Origin: Anaerolineae bacterium
Lineage (GTDB): Bacteria; Chloroflexota; Anaerolineae; Promineifilales; Promineifilaceae
Assembly (NCBI GenBank): GCA_028284105.1
Contig: JANQSK010000305.1
Location: 1 to 10,711, forward strand
Reading direction: 5' to 3'
DNA length: 10,711 nucleotides
The translations under genes and the position numbers were made by a program. Shown here in pieces: positions 1-6,140 of this stretch; positions within the stretch are counted from its first letter, which is position 1; each line of letters begins with the position of its first letter. The notes beneath the pieces are model-generated. The model worked only from the letters and a program-made list of their open reading frames with translations. It did not search any database and was not told where the DNA came from.

Positions 1-1290
1 TGTTGCTAATAAGTTGGATTCGAGGTGCTCTACCGTTGCAGCACCGCTAAGGACTACACTACACCAGGGTTGAGCGATGACGCCCGCTAAAGCCAACGCA
101 TCAATCGTACATTGATGGTCTGAGGCTGTTTTCTTTAGTAGCTGTCGTTTTTTGTTGAATTTTGGCGAGGTGTTTCGGTTAGTTAAACGGCCGTTTGCCA
201 AAGCCTCTTTCACGATCACGCCCATGCCGCTTTGGTAAGCCGCATACAGTGCTTGCGAAGTCGATTGTTCGAGAAGATTCCACGTTGATTGCACCGTCGA
301 AAAGAGGGGGACGCCGTCATACAAGAGTTCTAATGCTTTAAATATGGTGTCTGCTTGATTGGGGCCACTGGTAGACAATCCAATGAGCAATCCTTCGTTT
401 CTAAGAATAGCTAACTCATCAAGCACTGGTTTGTTATCAAGCACACCACTTTCAAGAGTGGCTGAATGAATTTGATAGAGGGAGAGGTGTTTCCCAAAAT
501 TGGCAAGAGATTCCCCTGTTTGATAACGAAGAGTCTCTAATGTATGCTCTTTGATTTCATGCTTTTTCGCTTCAACTTGCCAATCTGCCGTGTATCGATA
601 CCCCCATTTTGATCCGATGACTAAGTTTTCAGGAACGGTTGATTGTTGTTTCATCCAGCTAGATAAAAAGGCTTCTGCTTCTCCATAAGAGCGGGCGGCA
701 TCAAAATATTCAACTCCAGCATCCCATGCTGCTTGAATAACATGATGTGCATTAGCCTCCATCGTAGAGCGTTCATAAGCATGTTCTAAATCATATCCAT
801 GACCTAGGTTGATATAACCTGGCCTACCTAATGCGGCTAATCCCAAACCAATGACAGAAACAACATGCCCCGTTTTACCTAGAGGTCTTTGCTGAAGGTG
901 TTTATTTTTTGCGCGACGCTCCAAAATGATCTTTAATGCAGTATCTACCGTGCTTGCAAAAAAGACGTTTTTTGATTGGTTGCGATAAACCTTGGTGAAA
1001 ATTTCTGCAGCATTTCCGAGTAATCCCGTGCTGCCGACGACAACGGTGCAGTCCAGATTATGAGGTCTGTTTTTGGTGAGATTTGCAATTTGACCAAGTT
1101 GAGGAATAAAGATTGAGGGTGCTCTAGCTTGAGAAACATCAATGATGAGCGCAAAAACATGGGGTACTGAAATGGCAAATTCTTTGAACTCTTCATCCAT
1201 TGCCCATAGGTCTTGCCAATTCCAGTTTGGGGAAAAAACGGCCGTTAATATTGTTTTTTCACTGTTTCCCCAATGGAGTTGAATACTCAT
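1..1290 (-). CDS. STAS-like domain / aldo-keto reductase fusion protein (C-terminus cut by window edge)
   Basis: An open frame of 430 codons runs from an ATG at 1288-1290 to the left edge without a stop. Residues about 1-125 look like a STAS-like (SpoIIAA-type) fold: alternating strands and helices, with LIIDVSQAR near 48-56 and TVVVGSTG at 82-89. Residues about 135-430 are an aldo/keto reductase: RPLGKTG at 135-141, GLGLAALGRPGY at 148-159, and a complete catalytic tetrad D197 (YFDAARSYG), Y202, K228 (IGSKWG) and H275 (LYQIHS). AKRs reduce carbonyls with NAD(P)H through a TIM barrel; the substrate cannot be read here. There is no Met between residues 31 and 177, so the reductase has no obvious separate start. 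A weak AAGGGA lies about 10 nt before the ATG. Two palindromes (186-195, 1237-1246) lie inside the gene. The AKR call is firm; the STAS label is pattern recognition and less sure. Confidence 0.85.
   Translation of the reverse strand, partial: MSIQLHWGNSEKTILTAVFSPNWNWQDLWAMDEEFKEFAISVPHVFALIIDVSQARAPSIFIPQLGQIANLTKNRPHNLDCTVVVGSTGLLGNAAEIFTKVYRNQSKNVFFASTVDTALKIILERRAKNKHLQQRPLGKTGHVVSVIGLGLAALGRPGYINLGHGYDLEHAYERSTMEANAHHVIQAAWDAGVEYFDAARSYGEAEAFLSSWMKQQSTVPENLVIGSKWGYRYTADWQVEAKKHEIKEHTLETLRYQTGESLANFGKHLSLYQIHSATLESGVLDNKPVLDELAILRNEGLLIGLSTSGPNQADTIFKALELLYDGVPLFSTVQSTWNLLEQSTSQALYAAYQSGMGVIVKEALANGRLTNRNTSPKFNKKRQLLKKTASDHQCTIDALALAGVIAQPWCSVVLSGAATVEHLESNLLAT
186..195. repeat. AACGGCCGTT palindrome copy 1 (extends to 12 bp)
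   Basis: Perfect 10-bp palindrome, extended to AAACGGCCGTTT at 185-196, inside the AKR domain and read as Asn-Gly-Arg. One of ten copies of the ACGGCCGT core in this window. Confidence 0.9.
1237..1246. repeat. AACGGCCGTT palindrome copy 2
   Basis: Perfect 10-bp palindrome near the start of the STAS-AKR gene, read as Thr-Ala-Val. Confidence 0.9.
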
Positions 1291-1357
1291 GCTAGATTGT
1301 TCCCTTACTTGTGAAATCAGAAAAAAGGTCTTGATGTTGAATAAAATGCCTGATCTC

Positions 1358-1410
1358 AGAAAAAGCGTAAAAATGGAAAATTAAAGCCAACCTTAATTCA
1401 CGCCTTTTTC
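1358..1410 (-). terminator. possible AT-rich terminator downstream of relA
   Basis: Immediately after the relA stop the minus strand can fold an AT-rich hairpin (AATTAA ... TTAATT, around 1378-1398) followed by T-rich sequence. It is nested in a larger imperfect repeat, GAAAAAGCGT (from 1358) against ACGCCTTTTTC (ending at 1410). The stems are weak in G+C, so this is a tentative terminator. The remaining bases up to the fusion gene start at 1290 hold no convincing promoter. Confidence 0.3.
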
Positions 1411-3649
1411 ACGTCCAGCGCTGCCGCTTTGCTTCGAGGACATAAGGGAGATTTTCTAATTTTTTGAGTAACCAATTTAATTGCTCAATACTTTCGACTT
1501 CAGCAATCATATAAACAAAAACAGTGTTACCCTTGGTGATTGTTTTTGTGCTTGGTGCATTAATTTTTTGGCCACGAAGAATATTTAAAATGTCGTCGAC
1601 TAATTTAGGACGCCGAACTGATTCGAGCACGATGGGAATTGGATAGGTATCCTTTTCACTACCCCAATTAACCTCAATCAAGCGTTCTTTTTCAGTGATA
1701 GCCTCAACCTGTTTGCAGTCTACGCGATGGACCGTAATGCCATGCCCTCGGGTGATATACCCAACGATAGGTTCAGGTGGAATAGGGGTGCAGCATTTCG
1801 CCATTTTAGTGTGCAAGCCACTCATCCCTCGGACGGTTAACCCTTTTGTTTTAGGTTTTGGCGCTTTTAGTAAGGGAAGTAGCTCATCGTCAGGTTTGAG
1901 TTTTTCTCGGATTCGCCAGATAGCGCCACTAATTTGTGAGCTTGTGAGATCCCCAAAACCGACTTTGGAAAGAAATATATCCGTATCTTCAAAATCTAAA
2001 GCTTGGGCGATATCTGCCACGGTGGTTGTGTCTAGCAAGCCTAAGCTTTTTAGTTCGCGCTCAACAACCTCTTGCCCTTGAATTATATTTTGTTCTTTTT
2101 CTTGATTTCTGAACCATTGTCTAATCTTGCTTCGGGTTCGACTACTTCCTGTATACCCCAAGGACTTATTCATCCAATCCCGACTAGGTTTGGGTTGGTT
2201 AGCCGTAATGATTTCGACTCTGTCTCCTGATTGGAGTAGATAATCGAGGCTTACCATTTTTCCATTGATACGTGCGCCGCGACAGCGGTGACCAATATCT
2301 GTATGAATCTGATAAGCAAAGTCAATAGGTGTTGTTCCCTTTGAAAGCTCGAGAACATCTCCATTTGGTGTAAACACATAAATGCGCTCAGCAAGGAGTT
2401 CGTTATCTAAGATTTCTTCATTACTGCTGTCGTTTTCATTTTCACGCAGCGTTGTGAGCAAATCCCGTAAATTTTGTATTTTTCTCTGGACGTTGCTGCT
2501 TACCTTGCTACCTTGTTCTTTATAGCTCCAATGTGCGGCAATCCCTCTTTCTGCCTCTTCATGCATGCGCTGTGTACGGATTTGAATTTCGAGAGATTGA
2601 CCCGTTGCGGGATCAACAACAGCTGTATGCAAGGATTGATATCCATTTGCCTTCGGAGCGGCAATATAATCGTCAAACTCTCTAGGGACCGGTTGCCAGA
2701 TGCTATGAACAATGCCTAGCACTTGGTAGCAAAGTGAACGCTCGATGCCTTCAATGCTTTTGCCACGCTTGTCCTGTGTATCGATGGCGTGTTGCTCGAG
2801 GATGACCCGTAACGCTTGAACATCATAAATGTGCTTGAATTCAAGCCTCTTCTTTACCATTTTTCGATGAATAGAGTAAATATGCTTGGGACGGCCGTAA
2901 ACCAAAGCTTGTATATCAGCACTTTTTAACTCATGTCGTAAACGACCAACGGCCTGATCGATATTCTGCTTCCGCTCACCTCTTTTTTGATCAAGCTGTT
3001 TTGCAATAAATTTGTATTGTTTGGGATGCAGATAGCGAAAGGCTAAATCTTCAATTTCCCATTTAAGCTGCCAAACCCCCAGCCGATTTGCTAATGGCGC
3101 ATAAATGTCCATCGCTTCTTTTGCAATTTTGATTTGTTCGTTTGATGATAATTCAGGTGCCCAACGAAGGTCTTCTAAACAATCAGCTAAACGAATTAGA
3201 AGGATTCGGATGTCGCCTTCAATGATTGATAAGATGGCGCGTCGAATTTTTTCTAAATAAGCTTCTTCCGTTAATGCACTATTTTTAGATTTGGGTTCGA
3301 TTTCAAGGGCATATTGGTTTAATGAGTTAAAGCCATTGACCATATTTGCTACAACGGGCCCAAACTGCTTTTCAATATCTTCAACTTCATACTTTGCATG
3401 GGGCATTGTCGTGTCATGCAATAAGCCTGCCACGATAGTGTCCATATCAGTTCCCAATTGAATAATGTCTCGGGCAACTGCTAAATCATGTTGGAGAAAG
3501 CTCTCTTTTGAAGAGCGAAGTTGTTCGCTGTGGGCTTCCTGAGCGAACTGGTACGCAGCCATGATTTTGGAAATGTCTTCGTTTTGAGCCCCATTTTGAG
3601 TGAGTAGGTCTATCACTTCTTGAAGTGAGGCTGGATTAATTTTTGGCAT
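1409..3649 (-). CDS. relA: RelA/SpoT-family (p)ppGpp synthetase, hydrolase site apparently degenerate
   Basis: Long Rel-type stringent-response enzyme (746 aa, usual length) that transfers pyrophosphate from ATP to GDP/GTP. Domains in order: HD hydrolase-like (about 30-190), synthetase (about 245-375: YGRPKHIYS at 251-259, Asp276, EFDD at 324-327, NGYQSLHT at 335-342, EIQIRT at 354-359), TGS (about 422-482), helical region, zinc-finger/CC domain (MAKCCTPIP from 616, HRVDC at 641-645) and ACT domain (about 668-746). HD metal ligands H54, H78, D79 and D156 remain, but the catalytic Glu-Asp after the HD motif reads Met82-Pro83, and the Asn of the usual LHNMR motif is D160. The synthetase motif is acidic EFDD (E. 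coli RelA type), not RxKD. About 16 extra residues occur near 283-306. No Shine-Dalgarno sequence precedes the ATG, which follows the T-run of a terminator; the next Met (30) would remove helix that the family normally has. Family certain; synthetase-only status inferred. Confidence 0.95.
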   Translation of the reverse strand: MPKINPASLQEVIDLLTQNGAQNEDISKIMAAYQFAQEAHSEQLRSSKESFLQHDLAVARDIIQLGTDMDTIVAGLLHDTTMPHAKYEVEDIEKQFGPVVANMVNGFNSLNQYALEIEPKSKNSALTEEAYLEKIRRAILSIIEGDIRILLIRLADCLEDLRWAPELSSNEQIKIAKEAMDIYAPLANRLGVWQLKWEIEDLAFRYLHPKQYKFIAKQLDQKRGERKQNIDQAVGRLRHELKSADIQALVYGRPKHIYSIHRKMVKKRLEFKHIYDVQALRVILEQHAIDTQDKRGKSIEGIERSLCYQVLGIVHSIWQPVPREFDDYIAAPKANGYQSLHTAVVDPATGQSLEIQIRTQRMHEEAERGIAAHWSYKEQGSKVSSNVQRKIQNLRDLLTTLRENENDSSNEEILDNELLAERIYVFTPNGDVLELSKGTTPIDFAYQIHTDIGHRCRGARINGKMVSLDYLLQSGDRVEIITANQPKPSRDWMNKSLGYTGSSRTRSKIRQWFRNQEKEQNIIQGQEVVERELKSLGLLDTTTVADIAQALDFEDTDIFLSKVGFGDLTSSQISGAIWRIREKLKPDDELLPLLKAPKPKTKGLTVRGMSGLHTKMAKCCTPIPPEPIVGYITRGHGITVHRVDCKQVEAITEKERLIEVNWGSEKDTYPIPIVLESVRRPKLVDDILNILRGQKINAPSTKTITKGNTVFVYMIAEVESIEQLNWLLKKLENLPYVLEAKRQRWT
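2891..2898. repeat. ACGGCCGT palindrome copy 3
   Basis: 8-bp core in relA, inside the conserved YGRPKH motif of the synthetase domain (Gly-Arg frame). Confidence 0.85.
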
Positions 3650-3656
3650 AAAAAAT

Positions 3657-3694
3657 AAAACGGACAGAGGGTAAAGTTTACCGCTGTCCGTTTT
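3657..3694 (-). terminator. intrinsic terminator between the ytxH-like gene and relA
   Basis: Perfect arms AAAACGGACAG (3657-3667) and CTGTCCGTTTT (3684-3694), with further pairing possible inside (GGTAAA/TTTACC). On the minus strand the hairpin is followed by TTTT-A-TTTTTT (3650-3660), a classic rho-independent signal ending the two-gene unit upstream. The T-run runs straight into the relA ATG (3647-3649). A short T-run on the plus side (3691-3695) could make it bidirectional, although no plus-strand gene is seen here. Confidence 0.8.
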
Positions 3695-3728
3695 TAAGGT
3701 TGTATCTGGTTTGAATTAAAAATTGCGA

Positions 3729-4130
3729 TTAAGCGACGGCGTTGTTTGACTCCTCGTCATTGCCGTTGCTTTTTTGAACGTAACCGGAAACTTGGTCTTT
3801 AATCTGATTAGCTCGTTCTTTCCCACTATCAAGTGCGGTACGGGCCTGTTCTTGAACACGCCCACCCGTTTCTGAGAGGCGAGATCGTGCATCACTTAAT
3901 GCGACATTAGCACGTTCGCGATAGGGTTGAGCTAATTCATTTGCTTTCTGACCATAGTTTTGAATGTATTCGTTTCCGCTTTGAGAAAGCTGTCCACTGG
4001 TTTCTCTAATCTTGTTTCGAGTTTCTTCGCCTGATTGTGGGGCTAAAATAAGGGCTGTAGCTGCGCCAACTAACCCGCCAATGACGAATCCTGCTAAAAA
4101 TGCACCTAAATCACTGTTTTTTTCGCTCAT
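3729..4130 (-). CDS. YtxH-like single-pass membrane protein
   Basis: 133-residue protein with the YtxH layout: short polar N-terminus, one glycine/alanine-rich membrane helix (about 9-30), then the family signature LAPQSGEETR (29-38). Residues about 40-120 are a long hydrophilic helical or coiled region rich in Gln, Glu, Arg and Ala, and the tail is acidic and Asn-rich. YtxH-type proteins are linked to general stress in Bacillus; their biochemical role is not settled. A strong Shine-Dalgarno GGAGG (complement of 4138-4142) lies 7 nt before the ATG, one of only two good ribosome sites in the window. It follows the 147-aa membrane protein by 78 bp and ends just before the terminator at 3657-3694, so the pair probably forms one unit. 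Confidence 0.85.
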   Translation of the reverse strand: MSEKNSDLGAFLAGFVIGGLVGAATALILAPQSGEETRNKIRETSGQLSQSGNEYIQNYGQKANELAQPYRERANVALSDARSRLSETGGRVQEQARTALDSGKERANQIKDQVSGYVQKSNGNDEESNNAVA

Positions 4131-4137
4131 TTGTTAT

Positions 4138-4142
4138 CCTCC
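4138..4142 (-). promoter_or_regulatory. strong ribosome binding site of the ytxH-like gene
   Basis: The minus strand reads GGAGG here, 7 nt before the ATG at 4128-4130. It fixes this start and contrasts with most other minus-strand genes in the window, which show no recognisable Shine-Dalgarno sequence. Confidence 0.8.
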
Positions 4143-4208
4143 GAGCATATAAATATGTCGTAAATTCAAAATAAATAGTTTTCGATGATGAAGTATTGAT
4201 TTACGATC

Positions 4209-4652
4209 TTAATCATCAAGATTGCGGCTTGGGTTGCCAAATAAAACCCGTAGTGCACGTGAAAAACCGGCTGCTTGCGAGCTTATTCGGGTGACAGGTT
4301 TGACAACATTGTCAGAAACGAATGTTGTTGTGCCGCGAATTGTACCAATTGTATCGTTCGTTTTGTTCAGAATTGGTTTGATTTCAAATTCTAAAACATT
4401 GACTAATCGTATGACCATCACCAACAAAATCATCAAAACGATCCCAAAAAGACATGACTCTAACGCTAAGAATATGATAAAGAGGTCGCGGATGGATTCG
4501 ATGGTTCCTGGCCCAGTATTTGCGAGCCAAATAAATAGCCAGATGAATAGTCCTGAAATGATGAGGGTGCCTAAAACGCCAAGGACCACATAGAGTGGCT
4601 TAATTAACGGTTTTTGTTCTGGCTGACCCAATTCAATTTCTGTAGATTGCAT
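4209..4652 (-). CDS. two-helix membrane protein with DUF948 (YtxG)-like tail
   Basis: 147 residues, not a family I can name with certainty. It has a polar N-terminus (1-18), a membrane helix (about 19-44), a second helix (about 56-86) and a roughly 60-residue amphipathic tail containing IKPILNKTNDTIGTIRG (91-107) and VVKPVTRIS (117-125). The spaced hydrophobic, Asn/Thr-rich tail after the second helix recalls DUF948/YtxG proteins, which lie next to ytxH in Bacillus; here too the next gene is YtxH-like. The ATG is at 4650-4652, with no clear Shine-Dalgarno sequence, about 20 nt after an extended -10 promoter. Likely an envelope or stress-associated membrane protein; any closer function would be a guess. 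Confidence 0.75.
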   Translation of the reverse strand: MQSTEIELGQPEQKPLIKPLYVVLGVLGTLIISGLFIWLFIWLANTGPGTIESIRDLFIIFLALESCLFGIVLMILLVMVIRLVNVLEFEIKPILNKTNDTIGTIRGTTTFVSDNVVKPVTRISSQAAGFSRALRVLFGNPSRNLDD

Positions 4653-4671
4653 ATTTTTTACTCAACCACAT

Positions 4672-4680
4672 AGTATAACA
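4672..4680 (-). promoter_or_regulatory. extended -10 promoter for the membrane protein / ytxH-like unit
   Basis: The minus strand reads TGTTATACT, matching the extended -10 pattern TGnTATAAT at 8 of 9 positions (the n counted as a match). The -35 zone is only T-rich (TTTTTC about 17 nt upstream), as is common for extended -10 promoters. Transcription would start roughly 10-15 nt before the ATG at 4652, giving a very short leader. It lies in the 80-bp gap after the iscS-mnmA operon. Confidence 0.5.
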
Positions 4681-4732
4681 TTCATTTAAAAGAAGAAAAA
4701 TTATCAGTTTAATTTGATTGCTTTCACAACAA

Positions 4733-4999
4733 TCATCTTTCGTGGGCAACAAGCCACCAACTTGATAAAAGGGCGATCCACGCCCCAATCGAGGCTGTTA
4801 GTAAATGGAGCGTGCCTAATTGGAAAATGGAGATATTTAATAGATCTCCGATAAAATGTCCTAACCCAAAGCCAATCCAGGCAGCTAGGACATATAATAG
4901 AATGCGTCTTGCTGGCCCACCCATAATGACATGGAAACCTGATCCATAGGCGGTAGAAAGCAAGAAGCCTAACACTAATCCCGCTGCTGTACCATTCAT
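4733..4999 (-). CDS. small three-helix membrane protein, third gene of the iscS-mnmA operon
   Basis: 88 residues, not a recognised family. Three hydrophobic helices fill almost the whole protein (about 5-26, 32-54, 59-83), with Arg31-Arg32 between the first two and a charged AHER end. The frame stays open upstream to an in-frame ATG at 5077, but I chose the ATG at 4997-4999: it forms a classic ATGA overlap with the mnmA stop, and residues from here on are membrane-like while the upstream extension is not. The overlap implies translational coupling to mnmA. There is no sequence evidence for a direct role in thiolation; co-transcription is the only functional hint. Confidence 0.7.
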   Translation of the reverse strand: MNGTAAGLVLGFLLSTAYGSGFHVIMGGPARRILLYVLAAWIGFGLGHFIGDLLNISIFQLGTLHLLTASIGAWIALLSSWWLVAHER

Positions 5000-6138
5000 G
5001 ATGAAGAAACCGCCATATCTACTGGAATTGTTGATTCGCTTTGAATAAAGTCCGCAATGATACCACCGCCAATACATTCATCATCAATGTAAAAAACGGC
5101 ACCTTGGCCAGGTGTGACGCCGTAGGCTGGTTCAAAAAATGAGACATTGGCTTCTTGACCCGCTAGCATTTCAACGGTTCCCATGATGGGCTTGGCTTTG
5201 TATCGAATTTTTATTTCAACATCAACGGCCGTATCGGGTGTGTTGCCTGATACCCAATTAACGTCACGAACAATGACCGAGTGTTTGCCTAAAACAGATT
5301 TGGGACCAACAAGTAGTGTGTTTTTGTTGGGGTCCTTCGCAATGACAAAAACAGGTTCAGGTGTTGTAACACCGAGCCCTTTGCGTTGGCCAATCGTGTA
5401 GGATGATAATCCTTTGTGCACTCCCAAGGTTGTGCCATCGACGTGCATGATTGGTCCCGGCTCATCCACTTTTTGGCTATATTCGGTCAAAAAGCGCCGA
5501 TAGTTCCCATCACCTAAGAAGCAAAGGTCTTGACTCTCGCTTTTTGAGGCAACCGGCAACCCAAATTTTGCTGCCAACTCTCGAACTTGAGGCTTCGTAT
5601 AACCACCTATGGGGAACTTGACATGGGCCAGCTTCTCTTGATTAAGCATATGCAGCACATAGGATTGATCTTTATTCTCATCGACCCCTTTGTGGATATG
5701 AAAACGGCCGTTATTTTCAACAACTTGCACATAATGCCCGGTTGCTAAATAGTCCGCGTCTAATGCCATGGCATATTCAAGGAGGTAAGTGAAGCGAATT
5801 TCCCGATTACACTCAATGCAAGGGTTAGGGGTTCTCCCTTTTTCATGCTCGTCAATGAAAAATTGAACGATCTTGTTACGAAATACTGTTTGAGAATCAA
5901 TCACATAAAATGGGATGCCCAGCATATTAGCCACGCGACGAGCATCAGCCATTTGATCAGGTGTGCAACAGCGATTGGCAGGTGCATCGGGACCTATTCC
6001 AGGTTCACTCCAGAGGCGCATCATCAGGCCCACCACATCATATCCTTGTTCAACAAGGAGTGCTGCTGCAACTGAGCTATCTACGCCGCCGCTCATTGCG
6101 ACGACAACCCGTGGTTTTTTTGTCTCGTTCGTTGTCAT
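4996..6138 (-). CDS. mnmA: tRNA-specific 2-thiouridylase MnmA
   Basis: Cytoplasmic enzyme that adenylates U34 of tRNAs for Lys, Glu and Gln and replaces O2 with sulfur from a persulfide relay, giving s2U. 380 residues, normal length. The PP-loop SGGVDSS lies at 16-22 in a Rossmann-like N-domain; CCTPDQMADAR is at 57-67; NPCIECNREIRF (105-116) carries catalytic Cys110; QDLCFLGD (203-210) carries the second catalytic Cys206; SYTIGQRKGLG is at 246-256; and the C-terminal beta-barrel ends with the CIGGGII motif (355-361). It starts 2 nt after the iscS stop with no clear Shine-Dalgarno sequence, and its stop overlaps the next ATG. Being next to a cysteine desulfurase is the expected pairing for sulfur supply. 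Two ACGGCCGT palindromes lie inside it, one encoding NGR and one TAV. Confidence 0.97.
   Translation of the reverse strand: MTTNETKKPRVVVAMSGGVDSSVAAALLVEQGYDVVGLMMRLWSEPGIGPDAPANRCCTPDQMADARRVANMLGIPFYVIDSQTVFRNKIVQFFIDEHEKGRTPNPCIECNREIRFTYLLEYAMALDADYLATGHYVQVVENNGRFHIHKGVDENKDQSYVLHMLNQEKLAHVKFPIGGYTKPQVRELAAKFGLPVASKSESQDLCFLGDGNYRRFLTEYSQKVDEPGPIMHVDGTTLGVHKGLSSYTIGQRKGLGVTTPEPVFVIAKDPNKNTLLVGPKSVLGKHSVIVRDVNWVSGNTPDTAVDVEIKIRYKAKPIMGTVEMLAGQEANVSFFEPAYGVTPGQGAVFYIDDECIGGGIIADFIQSESTIPVDMAVSSS
5225..5232. repeat. ACGGCCGT palindrome copy 4
   Basis: 8-bp core in mnmA, read as Thr-Ala-Val in the C-terminal domain. Confidence 0.85.
5703..5712. repeat. AACGGCCGTT palindrome copy 5
   Basis: Perfect 10-bp palindrome in mnmA, read as Asn-Gly-Arg. 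Confidence 0.9.
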
Positions 6139-6140
6139 GA

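Noticed and set aside
945..1196. Minus-strand 83-codon open frame
   Set aside because: It lies out of frame inside the STAS-AKR fusion gene, whose translation gives clear AKR motifs and reads to the window edge.
1695..2081. Plus-strand 128-codon frame opposite relA
   Set aside because: Antisense shadow of the conserved zinc-finger and helical part of RelA; low-complexity, no family resemblance and no ribosome site judged convincing.
4715..4735. Hairpin TGATTG/CAATCA as a terminator of the iscS-mnmA operon
   Set aside because: Only 6-bp AT-rich arms with a 9-nt loop, and the T-rich stretch begins some 15-20 nt away; too weak to call.
5000..5077. Upstream 26-codon extension of the small membrane protein
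   Set aside because: It overlaps mnmA in another frame and is not membrane-like, while the ATG at 4997-4999 gives a standard ATGA stop-start overlap.
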